Shown one piece after another: positions 24,065 through 32,355 of a stretch of 34,187 bases of DNA. Source of the DNA: Oscillospiraceae bacterium (GTDB lineage: Bacteria > Bacillota > Clostridia > Oscillospirales > UBA929); NCBI GenBank assembly GCA_031271325.1, contig JAISVY010000075.1:1-34187 (forward strand). Reading direction: 5' to 3'. How positions within the stretch are numbered: position 1 is the stretch's first letter; the number at the start of each line of letters is the position of its first letter. Under the pieces are notes generated by a model. The model saw nothing but the letters and a program-made list of their open reading frames with translations. It was not told the origin of the DNA and ran no database searches. The position numbers and the translations under genes were made by a program.

Positions 24065-25507
24065 ATGAAAATCCTTTATGTCACCAGCGAAGCCGCGCCT
24101 TTCGCGAAAACCGGAGGTCTGGGAGACGTCGCGGGCGCTTTGCCCGCCGCAATCTCCGGGAAAGAAGACGAGGTGCGCGTCATCATGCCGCTCTACGCCT
24201 CTGTCTCCGACGATTGGCGTTCGCAGATGCGGTTTGTAAAGCAGCTCTATATCCCGCTCGCTTGGCGGAATCTTTACTGCGGTCTGTTTGAGCTGAAAAC
24301 CGGCGGCGGCACGGTCTATTTTGTGGACAACGAATATTACTTCAAACGCGGCGATATACACGGTCACTATGACGACGGCGAGCGCTTCGGCTTTTTCTCC
24401 CGCGCCGTCGCCGCCCTGCTGACCGAGCTTGACGGCTGGGTTCCCGAGGTTGTGCACTGCAACGATTGGCATACCGCCCTTGTTCCGGTTTATATGCGCC
24501 ATACATACGGCGGTGTTGCCGCTGTGGACGCGATGAAGACGGTCTTCACGATCCATAACGTCGAGTATCAGGGGCGCTTTGCCCGGGATACGCTGGAGAA
24601 TGTGTTCGGCTTGCCGCATACCCTCTTTGACGGCGGCACGCTGGAGTTTATGGGCGGCATTAACCTCATGAAGGGCGCGATCGAAATGTCCGACCGCGTG
24701 ACCACCGTCAGCCCCACCTACGCGCAGGAACTCAAAGAAGCCTTTTACGCCCACGGGCTGGACGGCGTGATTTCGGCGAACGAAGCCAAGCTTTCCGGCA
24801 TCCTGAACGGAATCGATACCAAGCTCTATAACCCCGAAAAAGACGAGTGCCTGACCAAAAACTATTCCCTGAAAAACCTTGCCGGCAAAGCCGTCTGCAA
24901 AGCGGAACTGCAAAAGATACTGGGGCTCGCGCAAAACCCCTCCGTACCGCTGATCGTATCGGTGGGCAGGCTGGTCAGCCACAAGGGCATTGATTTGATC
25001 GCGGACGGGCTGGACGAAATGATGGATATAAGGGGGGAAATTCAGTTCGCGCTGCTGGGGCGCGGCGACTGGCACTTCGAGCAGACCCTCTCCGCCATAC
25101 AGCACCGTTTCGAGGGGCGTGTTTCGGTATCCATCACCTACAACGCGGCGCTCTCAAACGCGTTTTACGCCGGAGGCGACATCTTCCTGATGCCGAGCCA
25201 GTCGGAACCGTGCGGGCTGAGCCAAATGATCGCGATGCGTTACGGCACGGTGCCGGTCGTGCGCGAAACGGGCGGCTTGCGCGACACGGTGGAGCCGTAT
25301 AACCCCGACACCGGCGAAGGGCTTGGATTCACGTTCGCAAACTATGACAAGTACGATATGCTGTTCGCCGTGCGCCGCGCCGTGGATTTGTATTACAGCG
25401 ACAAAGAGCGTTGGGGCGCGATTCAAAAACGCGGCATGTCCCGCAATTTCACATGGGCGGATTCCGCGAAGGCGTACAAGGCGCTGTATCAAGGACTGTT
25501 TGCGTAG
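24065..25507 (+). CDS. glgA: Glycogen synthase (ADP-glucose)
   Basis: 480 residues, glycosyltransferase family 5. The N-terminal MKILYVTSEAAPFAKTGGLG holds the ADP-glucose-binding KTGGLGDV motif (K15). Other markers are HCNDWHTAL, FTIHNVEYQG, VSVGRLVSHKG and the C-terminal MPSQSEPCGLSQM with the conserved glutamate pair region. It extends alpha-1,4 glucan chains. The ATG at 24065 is chosen because AAAGGAG lies 7 nt upstream; the ATG at 24059 is only 1 nt from it. It is 15 bp after glgD. Confidence 0.97.
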   Translation: MKILYVTSEAAPFAKTGGLGDVAGALPAAISGKEDEVRVIMPLYASVSDDWRSQMRFVKQLYIPLAWRNLYCGLFELKTGGGTVYFVDNEYYFKRGDIHGHYDDGERFGFFSRAVAALLTELDGWVPEVVHCNDWHTALVPVYMRHTYGGVAAVDAMKTVFTIHNVEYQGRFARDTLENVFGLPHTLFDGGTLEFMGGINLMKGAIEMSDRVTTVSPTYAQELKEAFYAHGLDGVISANEAKLSGILNGIDTKLYNPEKDECLTKNYSLKNLAGKAVCKAELQKILGLAQNPSVPLIVSVGRLVSHKGIDLIADGLDEMMDIRGEIQFALLGRGDWHFEQTLSAIQHRFEGRVSVSITYNAALSNAFYAGGDIFLMPSQSEPCGLSQMIAMRYGTVPVVRETGGLRDTVEPYNPDTGEGLGFTFANYDKYDMLFAVRRAVDLYYSDKERWGAIQKRGMSRNFTWADSAKAYKALYQGLFA

Positions 25508-25533
25508 CTCTGTTGGGGGGTGGCCGTCTCTGA

Positions 25534-25558
25534 CCGTCCGCCGCCCCTGCGGGGACGG
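25534..25558 (+). repeat. GC-rich imperfect hairpin between glgA and glgP
   Basis: CCGT...CCCC-TGC-GGGG-ACGG with a bulge on the left arm. There is no T run, so it is unlikely to be a full terminator; it could slow exonucleases or modulate glgP. Its CCGCCCCTGCGGGG core loosely recalls the tandem repeat before glgC. Confidence 0.35.
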
Positions 25559-25605
25559 TATCGTAAAACAGAGAGCGTATAAGATGGGTAAAGGAGAACG
25601 CGTAT

Positions 25606-28026
25606 ATGGGTTATACGCCAAAGCAGCTGGCAGACAAAGTAGAAGGACATTTGAAGAAAAACTTTGGCAGAACGTTGAAAACGGCCTCCAAAGAGCTGGT
25701 ATTCCGCTCTTTCGCACTGGCGCTGCTGGGATTGATGGAAGACAGCACCGTGCCTTCCACGGTTAAGCAGCAAAAAAAAGAGGTGCATTACCTGTCCCTG
25801 GAGTTCTTGCTGGGGCGCAGCCTGATGAAGAACGCCTTTAATTTGGGCTGCCTCGACGCGCTCAAAGAAGCGGCGGAACGCTTGGACATCAACCTAAGCG
25901 ACCTGACCGAGCAGGAACCCGACCCGAGCCTCGGCAACGGAGGCTTGGGACGGCTTGCCGCCTGCTACCTCGAGGCGATGACTTCGCTCGGGATTTGCGC
26001 CACCGGGTACTCCGTGTTTTATGAATACGGGATGTTCTTGCAGGGTATTCTGAACGGTGAGCAGGCGGAGATGTCCGACCCGTGGTTTGAAAAAGGGGGC
26101 GTTTGGTGGACGAAACGCCCCGACGACGAATACGTCGTGTCGTTCGAGGGACGTGTCGTGCAGACAGAAGAGAACGGGCGCTTATGCTTCAAAACGGAAG
26201 AGGATACCAAAGTGCTCGCGATTCCGGTCGATATGACGATCACCGGTTACGGCAAAAGCGAGACCAACCGGCTCCGCGTGTGGCAGGCGGAAACCCCCCC
26301 GAAGAAGATCGACATCCGCCGGTATACCGAAGACGCCTGGGACACGCGCCTGACGGAAGCCGACCTGGTCGCAGAAGACATCAATAAGGTGCTTTATCCG
26401 AACGACAAGAATCTGTCGGGGAAGATGCTGCGCCTGCGGCAGCAGTATTTTCTCGTTTCCGCGACCGCGCAGAACATTGTGAAGCGGTATAAACGCAAAT
26501 ACAAAAAGCTGCAGGATTTCCATAAGTGGAACGTAATCCAGATCAACGACACGCACCCAACCCTCGTAATCCCCGAACTGATGCGCATCTTCATGGACGA
26601 AGAGGGTATGGAATGGGACGAAGCGTGGAGCATCGTCACCAAGTCGGTCGCCTATACCAACCACACTGTGATGGCGGAAGCGTTGGAGTGCTGGCCGCAG
26701 CATCTGATCGAGCGTCTGATGCCGCGCATCTGGATGATTCTGTGCGAGATCAACCGCCGGTATCTGTCCCTTCTGTGGGTGGCGCTGGGCGACGAGGAAC
26801 GCGTGTCGGGCGCGGCGATTATATGGAACGGGCAGGTGCGGATGGCGAACCTTTGCGTACACGCCTGTTTTGCCGTCAACGGCGTGAGCGCCCTGCATTC
26901 CCGCATCCTGCGCGAGGAGCTGTTCAGAAGCCAGGTGACGCTGTACTCGAGCAAGTTCCGCAACGTCACCAACGGGATCGACCACCGCCGGTGGCTCGCG
27001 CAGATCAATCCCCGCCTCCACAGCCTCGTCTGCGACCTGTGCGGTTCCGACCGCTATCTGCAAAAACCCGAAGAGCTGGAGAAACTGACGGCGTATACGG
27101 AAAACCGTTCGGCGCTGGAACGTCTCGCCGAAGTCAAGCGTCAGAACAAGCGCGACTTTGCGCGTTACCTCGAGCGCACCGGCGGGATTTCCGTCGATCC
27201 CGAGAGCATCTTCGACGTGCAGGTTAAGCGCCTGCACGAGTATAAACGCCAGCTGATGAACGTTCTGCACGTTCTCTACCTCTACAACAAACTCAAAGAC
27301 GACCCGGGCGCGGATATAGCGCCCCACACCTTCTTCTTCGGCGCGAAGGCCGCGCCGAGCTACAAAATGGCGAAGCGCATCATCGAGCTGATTCACAGCC
27401 TGATCGGTCACATCGAGGCAGACCCGGCGATGAAAGGCCGTCTGTCGGCGGTGTTCCTGCAAAACTACCGTGTGTCGCTCGCGGAGCAGGTCATGCCGGC
27501 CAGCGAAATCAGCGAGCAAATCTCCACCGCCGGCAAAGAGGCGTCGGGCACCGGCAACATGAAGTTTATGCTGAACGGCGCGCTGACGGTCGGTACGCTG
27601 GACGGCGCGAATGTGGAGATCGCGGAGCTGGTGGGGCGCGAGAACATCTTCCTGTTCGGGCTGGACGCGCCGGAGGTGAAGCGCCTTCAGAACGAAGGCT
27701 ATTCCCCCCTCTCCTATATTTCGCGCAACGCCGCGCTGCGGCGGGTGCTGGACCAAATCACCGACGGCTTATACGACGGAAAGTCCTACGCCGACATCGC
27801 GAACAGCTTGCAAATCGGCGCGTTTGAGAGCGCCGACCGCTACCTGCTGATGGCCGATTTCGAGAGCTACTGCGCCGTTCACCGGGAAGCGGACGCCGCC
27901 TACCGCGACGCGGAGGGATGGAACCGGCGCTCACTGATCAATATCGCGAAGGCCGGCTTCTTCTCCGCCGACCGCGCGGTCGCCGACTACGCGCGCAACA
28001 TCTGGAACGTTCAGGGGAAGCGGTAA
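25606..28026 (+). CDS. glgP: Glycogen/alpha-glucan phosphorylase
   Basis: 806 residues, GT35 family at full length. Clear stretches are YLSLEFLLGRSL, DPSLGNGGLGRLAACYLEAM, the active-site VKRLHEYKRQ and the pyridoxal-phosphate lysine K653 in EASGTGNMKFMLNG. It removes glucose-1-phosphate from non-reducing ends of glycogen using phosphate. The ATG at 25606 has AAAGGAG upstream (spacing about 11 nt). Presence in the same run as the synthesis genes suggests cycling of the store, with control at the enzyme level. Confidence 0.97.
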   Translation: MGYTPKQLADKVEGHLKKNFGRTLKTASKELVFRSFALALLGLMEDSTVPSTVKQQKKEVHYLSLEFLLGRSLMKNAFNLGCLDALKEAAERLDINLSDLTEQEPDPSLGNGGLGRLAACYLEAMTSLGICATGYSVFYEYGMFLQGILNGEQAEMSDPWFEKGGVWWTKRPDDEYVVSFEGRVVQTEENGRLCFKTEEDTKVLAIPVDMTITGYGKSETNRLRVWQAETPPKKIDIRRYTEDAWDTRLTEADLVAEDINKVLYPNDKNLSGKMLRLRQQYFLVSATAQNIVKRYKRKYKKLQDFHKWNVIQINDTHPTLVIPELMRIFMDEEGMEWDEAWSIVTKSVAYTNHTVMAEALECWPQHLIERLMPRIWMILCEINRRYLSLLWVALGDEERVSGAAIIWNGQVRMANLCVHACFAVNGVSALHSRILREELFRSQVTLYSSKFRNVTNGIDHRRWLAQINPRLHSLVCDLCGSDRYLQKPEELEKLTAYTENRSALERLAEVKRQNKRDFARYLERTGGISVDPESIFDVQVKRLHEYKRQLMNVLHVLYLYNKLKDDPGADIAPHTFFFGAKAAPSYKMAKRIIELIHSLIGHIEADPAMKGRLSAVFLQNYRVSLAEQVMPASEISEQISTAGKEASGTGNMKFMLNGALTVGTLDGANVEIAELVGRENIFLFGLDAPEVKRLQNEGYSPLSYISRNAALRRVLDQITDGLYDGKSYADIANSLQIGAFESADRYLLMADFESYCAVHREADAAYRDAEGWNRRSLINIAKAGFFSADRAVADYARNIWNVQGKR

Positions 28027-28065
28027 TCAGCGTCCCCCAATATACAGAGAGCAGGGTTTTGGAAT

Positions 28066-29592
28066 ATGGGCAAATACTATGTCACCACCGCGATTCCCTA
28101 CGCTTCAAAGAAACCGCATATCGGCAACACGCACGACGCGCTGCTGACCGACGCCGTGGCGCGTTACCGGAAACTGCGCGGCGACGACGTGTATTTTCTG
28201 ACCGGCGCGGACGAACACGGAATCAAGGTTCAGCGCGAAGCGGAAAAAGCCGGGGTTACGCCGCAGCAGTACGTCGACGGGGTGACCGCCGAGATGCGCT
28301 CAATTTGGGATTTGTGCATGGTGGGGTATGACGACTTCATCCGCACCACCGAAGAGCGTCATAAAAGCATCGTAAAAAAAATGTTCAAAAAGCTCTATGA
28401 TCAGGGAGACATCTACAAGGGCGCGTATGAGGGCTGGTACTGCGTACCCGACGAGGCGTTCTACACCGATTCGCAGGTGGTCAAAACCGAGACGGGAAAC
28501 GTATGCCCCGACTGCGGCCGCCCGGTGGAGCGGCTGAAAGAGGAAACCTATTTCTTCCGCCTGTCGGCTTACGCGGACAGGCTCGCGGCGCATATCGAGG
28601 CACACCCGGAGTTTATCCAGCCGGAGAGCCGCCGGAACGAAATCGTCAACGGCTACATCAAGCCGGGGCTGCAGGATTTCTCCGTGTCACGCACGACGTT
28701 TACGTGGGGGATCCCGGTGGAGTTTGATCCGGAGCACGTGATGTATGTCTGGGTGGACGCGCTCTCCAACTACATCACGGCGCTGGGTTACGACCCGGAC
28801 GGGAACCACGGCGGGCTGTTCCAAAAATATTGGCCCTGCGACGTACACTTCATCGGCAAGGACGTGCTGCGCTTCCACACGCTGTATTGGCCGGGGATGC
28901 TGATGGCGCTGGGGGTGCCGCTGCCGCGTTCGGTTTACGCGCATCCTTGGTGGATGATGGGCGGCGGACGCCTGAGCAAGACGTCCGGCAATGTGCTCTA
29001 CGCCAGCGATTTGGTGGAAAAATACGGCATCGACTGCGTACGCTACTACTGCCTGCGCGAGATGCCGGTATCCCGCGACGGCAACATCACCCCTGAGCTG
29101 CTGGTGTCCCGCTGCAACACCGACTTAGCCAACGACCTCGGCAACCTCGCCTCCCGCAGCATCACGATGGCGGAGAAGTATTTTCAAGGGGAGGTTTTTC
29201 CGGCGGAAAAACCGGAGAACGAAGTATTGACGCTCTGTGAGAATTCCAAAGAGCGTTACGCGGTCGCGATGGACACGCTCTCGCTGCAGCAGGCGCTGAC
29301 CGAGGCGATGGGTCCGGTGGCGCGGGCGAACCGCTTCATCGACGAAACCGCGCCGTGGATTTTAGCCAAAGAGCCTGAAAAGGCGGAGGCGCTGAAACAT
29401 GTCCTGTACACCCTGCTGGAAACGCTGCGGTGCGCTTCGGTGACGCTGTATCCCGTGATGCCCCGCGCGATGGGCAAACTGCGCCTTCAGCTGGGACTTC
29501 CCGGCGTTCCGGTGTGGGAAGAAGCGCCGCCGCAAGGGTTTTCGGTGCGGCGGGGTGATAATTTATTCCCGAGAATTACCGAAGAGTTATGA
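28066..29592 (+). CDS. metG: Methionyl-tRNA synthetase
   Basis: 508 residues, the short form without the C-terminal tRNA-binding domain. The class I signature is HIGN (18-21), as in other clostridial MetRS, and the KMSKS loop is RLSKT (302-306), a mild variant. TGADEHG, WYCVPDEAFY and CPDCGRPVE (zinc knuckle), WVDALSNYI and DLGNLASRS confirm the identity. It charges tRNA-Met and is usually essential. The ribosome binding site is weak (GAGAGCAGGG), and no promoter was recognised in the 39 bp after glgP, so it may depend on the glycogen operon transcript. It overlaps the next gene by 4 bp. Confidence 0.97.
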   Translation: MGKYYVTTAIPYASKKPHIGNTHDALLTDAVARYRKLRGDDVYFLTGADEHGIKVQREAEKAGVTPQQYVDGVTAEMRSIWDLCMVGYDDFIRTTEERHKSIVKKMFKKLYDQGDIYKGAYEGWYCVPDEAFYTDSQVVKTETGNVCPDCGRPVERLKEETYFFRLSAYADRLAAHIEAHPEFIQPESRRNEIVNGYIKPGLQDFSVSRTTFTWGIPVEFDPEHVMYVWVDALSNYITALGYDPDGNHGGLFQKYWPCDVHFIGKDVLRFHTLYWPGMLMALGVPLPRSVYAHPWWMMGGGRLSKTSGNVLYASDLVEKYGIDCVRYYCLREMPVSRDGNITPELLVSRCNTDLANDLGNLASRSITMAEKYFQGEVFPAEKPENEVLTLCENSKERYAVAMDTLSLQQALTEAMGPVARANRFIDETAPWILAKEPEKAEALKHVLYTLLETLRCASVTLYPVMPRAMGKLRLQLGLPGVPVWEEAPPQGFSVRRGDNLFPRITEEL

Positions 29593-31487
29593 TTTACGCT
29601 TCAAGAAGCGCGCTTCACAAAACCCCGTTCGGCGCGGTTCGCGCCGGGGAAGCCGTTACCTTTACCCTGACGCCGCTCCGCGCTTTGGCTTGGAGCGGGG
29701 TAACTTTGTGCGTCAGCGACGAATTCGGGGGGAAATATACCGAATATCCGCTCCGCTGGCGCGGATTGCGCCGGGACTGCGACCTCTATGAGGTGACGCT
29801 GGATACGGCGGAACTGCTGGGCCCCGTGTGGTACTGGTTTCGCTTTGCCCTTGCGGGCGGCGGGAGCGGCATATACGACAACCCCGGAACCAAAGACGAC
29901 GGCGAGGGCGAGGTCTCTTCGGGCGGGGAGGCGCGGGCATGGCAGCAGACGGTGACGCTGGCCGGCGCGGAGGAGCCGCCCGATTGGTTTGGGCGGGGCG
30001 TGACCTACCACATCTTCCCCGACCGGTTTCGCAAGGGAGGCGCCAATACGCCGCCGCTCGCGTCGATGCCCGGCGAACGGGTGCTGCACAAAAACTGGGG
30101 CGACTGCCCGGATTTTCTGCCCGACGCCAACGGCGAGGTGCGCAACCGCGACTTTTACGGCGGCAATATCGCCGGGGTTTTGGAAAAGCTGCCGTATCTG
30201 CGCTCGCTCGGCGTGAACACGGTCTATTTCAGCCCGGTGTTTGAAGCGGCTTCCAACCACCGCTACGACACCGCGTGTTATACAAGAATTGACCCGCTGT
30301 TCGGCACGGAAGAAGAGTTTTCGCTGTTATGCGCCAAAGCCCGCGAGCTTGGCATACGGATCATTCTGGACGGCGTATTCAACCATACCGGTTATAACAG
30401 CGAGTATTTTAACGGCGCGGGATTCTACGGAACCGTAGGGGCAAAGCAGTCTAAAGCGTCGCCGTATTACCGTTGGTATAACTTTTCGCATTGGCCGGAC
30501 GAATACGAAGCCTGGTGGGGCGTGTACACGCTGCCGCAGGTCAACGAAGCGGACCCGGAATACATAGACTTTATCGTACGGGGCAAGGATTCGGTGGTGC
30601 GGCGCTGGCTGCGCGCGGGCGCGGGCGGCTGGCGGCTGGACGTGGCCGATGAACTGCCCGATTCGTTTATCGCCGCCCTTCGGGACGCGTCGCGGGAGGA
30701 AAAGCCCGACGCGGTGATTATCGGCGAGGTGTGGGAAGACGCGTCCAACAAGGTCGCCTACGGGGTACGGCGGCAGTATCTGCTGGGGCGCGAACTGGAC
30801 GGCGTGATGAATTATCCGCTGCGCAACTGCCTGATCGGCTATATACTGGGCGGCGACGCGGCGCACTTCAAACGGGATATGGAGACGCTGCGGGAGCATT
30901 ACCCGCGCGGCGCTTACCAGAGTTTGATGAACGCCCTGGGCACCCATGACACCCCGCGTATCCTGACCGTACTGGGCGCAACACCCGAGGAATGGTCGCA
31001 AACGAAGGAGGAGCGCGCGGAAACCTTCCTGCCGCCGGAACGGCGCGAACTGGCGATCCGCCGCCTCATGGTGGCGTCGGCGCTGCTGTATACCTTTCCG
31101 GGGTCGCCCTGCGTGCTGTACGGCGACGAGGCGGGGTTGGAGGGGTTTGAAGATCCGTTTAACCGGCGCGGGTATCCGTGGGGCAGCGAAGAAAAGCGCT
31201 TGCTGCGCTGGTACGCGGCGCTCGGCGCTTTGCGCGGCGCGTCCGAAGCGCTGCAGGCGGGAGAAATTCAGTATATAACCGCCGATCGCGGCATATTGGC
31301 TTATGAGCGCATTTATAAAAACGAAAGGGTTTTGATCTGCGCGAACCGCGGTGACAATCCCGGCGAGGCGGCGGTGCGCGAAAGCGGGCGTGTGGTTCTG
31401 GATAAACTGAGCGGTCAGGTGTTCCGCTCAAAGAGCGGAACACTGACGGTTCCGCTGGAGCCGCTCAGTGTGAGGATTCTTATGTAG
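29589..31487 (+). CDS. Cytoplasmic GH13 alpha-glucosidase/neopullulanase-like enzyme
   Basis: 632 residues. An N-terminal beta domain (about 1-130) precedes the GH13 barrel, with region I DGVFNHTG, region II GGWRLDVADEL (nucleophile D351), region III IIGEVWEDA (acid/base E380) and region IV ALGTHDTPRI. Layout resembles GH13_20/GH13_39 neopullulanase or amylopullulanase-type enzymes. There is no signal peptide. With glgP upstream, a role in trimming phosphorylase limit dextrins or short maltodextrins is likely but inferred. Its ATG overlaps the metG stop as ATGA, so translation is probably coupled. Confidence 0.9.
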   Translation: MIYASRSALHKTPFGAVRAGEAVTFTLTPLRALAWSGVTLCVSDEFGGKYTEYPLRWRGLRRDCDLYEVTLDTAELLGPVWYWFRFALAGGGSGIYDNPGTKDDGEGEVSSGGEARAWQQTVTLAGAEEPPDWFGRGVTYHIFPDRFRKGGANTPPLASMPGERVLHKNWGDCPDFLPDANGEVRNRDFYGGNIAGVLEKLPYLRSLGVNTVYFSPVFEAASNHRYDTACYTRIDPLFGTEEEFSLLCAKARELGIRIILDGVFNHTGYNSEYFNGAGFYGTVGAKQSKASPYYRWYNFSHWPDEYEAWWGVYTLPQVNEADPEYIDFIVRGKDSVVRRWLRAGAGGWRLDVADELPDSFIAALRDASREEKPDAVIIGEVWEDASNKVAYGVRRQYLLGRELDGVMNYPLRNCLIGYILGGDAAHFKRDMETLREHYPRGAYQSLMNALGTHDTPRILTVLGATPEEWSQTKEERAETFLPPERRELAIRRLMVASALLYTFPGSPCVLYGDEAGLEGFEDPFNRRGYPWGSEEKRLLRWYAALGALRGASEALQAGEIQYITADRGILAYERIYKNERVLICANRGDNPGEAAVRESGRVVLDKLSGQVFRSKSGTLTVPLEPLSVRILM

Positions 31488-31501
31488 AGGTGTTTTCCCG
31501 C

Positions 31502-31921
31502 ATGAAGATTGTAATCCGTGAGGATATCCTTACGCCCGATACGTTCGCGGGTCTGCGCGCCGCCTGCGGGATGCCGGAACTGGAACCCGCGCTGGTCGAA
31601 CGCGCCATCCGCACGTCGCTCACGGCCTTTTCGGCGCTCAGCGGCACGCGGACGGTGGGGATGGCACGGCTGGTGGGCGACGGCGCGTTTGTATTTTTGC
31701 TGTGTGACCTGCTGGTGGTGCCGCAGTGGCGGCGGCAGGGCATCGGCAGCCTGCTGGTGAAGACCGTCGTCAACCGCGCGAAGTCATTTCTGCCGCAGGG
31801 GCGGGCTGCCGTGGTCTCGCTGTTTTCCGCCGAGGGGCGCGAGGGGTTTTATACGCGGCTGGGTTTCACCGAGCTTCCCGCGGCCGGGCTCGGCGCGGGG
31901 ATGCAGATTTTTCGGCTGTAA
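31502..31921 (+). CDS. GNAT-family N-acetyltransferase
   Basis: 139 residues. The acetyl-CoA pyrophosphate-binding motif A is LLVVPQWRRQGIGSLLV, and the FYTRLGF stretch near the C-terminus is also typical of GNAT enzymes. Substrate unknown. ATG at 31502 has AGAGGTG 9 nt upstream; a GTG at 31490 is in frame but overlaps that site. It is 14 bp after the GH13 gene and ends the run before a new promoter. Confidence 0.85.
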   Translation: MKIVIREDILTPDTFAGLRAACGMPELEPALVERAIRTSLTAFSALSGTRTVGMARLVGDGAFVFLLCDLLVVPQWRRQGIGSLLVKTVVNRAKSFLPQGRAAVVSLFSAEGREGFYTRLGFTELPAAGLGAGMQIFRL

Positions 31922-31931
31922 AATCCCCCCA

Positions 31932-31960
31932 TTGATTCCCTCCGCGTTTTTGTGTATAAT
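31932..31960 (+). promoter_or_regulatory. SigA promoter of the asp23-fakA operon
   Basis: TTGATT (31932-31937), 17-nt spacer, TATAAT (31955-31960). The predicted start near 31967 leaves a leader of about 24 nt that carries AGGAGG. Confidence 0.8.
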
Positions 31961-31990
31961 GTAATATCAGCAAAGAGGAGGTGCTTGCCG

Positions 31991-32344
31991 GTGAAAATTA
32001 AAATGGAGAAGGGGCTTCTCTATATATCCGCCGAGGTTTTTACCGCGATCAGCGGGTATGTGACCACCAAGTGCTTCGGCGTTAAGGGAATGGCTTCGCG
32101 CAGCGTGCAGGACGGCATCGTTCGGCTGCTGAAACGCGAATACCTCTCCAAGGGCGTGAAGGTGGTCTGTCCGCCGGACGGGAATACCGTTGACATCGAT
32201 TTGCATATTGTGGTTGAGCATGGGATCAACATCCCCGAGATTTGCCGCTCTATCATGAATGCGGTGCGCTACAATATTGAAAAGCTGACCGGCGTGACGG
32301 TCAACTCGGTCAATATCTGCATCGACTCGATTGTTATAGGCTAG
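31991..32344 (+). CDS. Asp23/Gls24 family protein (YloU-like)
   Basis: 117 residues from a GTG at 31991, 9 nt after AGGAGG (31976-31981); a TTG at 31985 is possible but too close. The fold of the family is visible as GLLYISAEVFTAISGYVTTKC, then VDIDLHIVVEHGINIPEICR and VNSVNICIDSIVIG. The frame further upstream runs through the promoter and is not used. In Firmicutes yloU sits directly before yloV, as here. Asp23 proteins are linked to envelope stress and lipid homeostasis, but their biochemical role is unsettled. Confidence 0.88.
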   Translation: MKIKMEKGLLYISAEVFTAISGYVTTKCFGVKGMASRSVQDGIVRLLKREYLSKGVKVVCPPDGNTVDIDLHIVVEHGINIPEICRSIMNAVRYNIEKLTGVTVNSVNICIDSIVIG

Positions 32345-32355
32345 GAGGCATACCG

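Noticed and set aside
23468..25105. 545-residue ORF antisense to glgD-glgA
   Set aside because: It crosses two solid genes, has no ribosome binding site, and is explained by third-position GC bias.
26182..27756. 524-residue ORF antisense to glgP
   Set aside because: Same reason: antisense shadow inside a full-length conserved enzyme with no recognisable domain.
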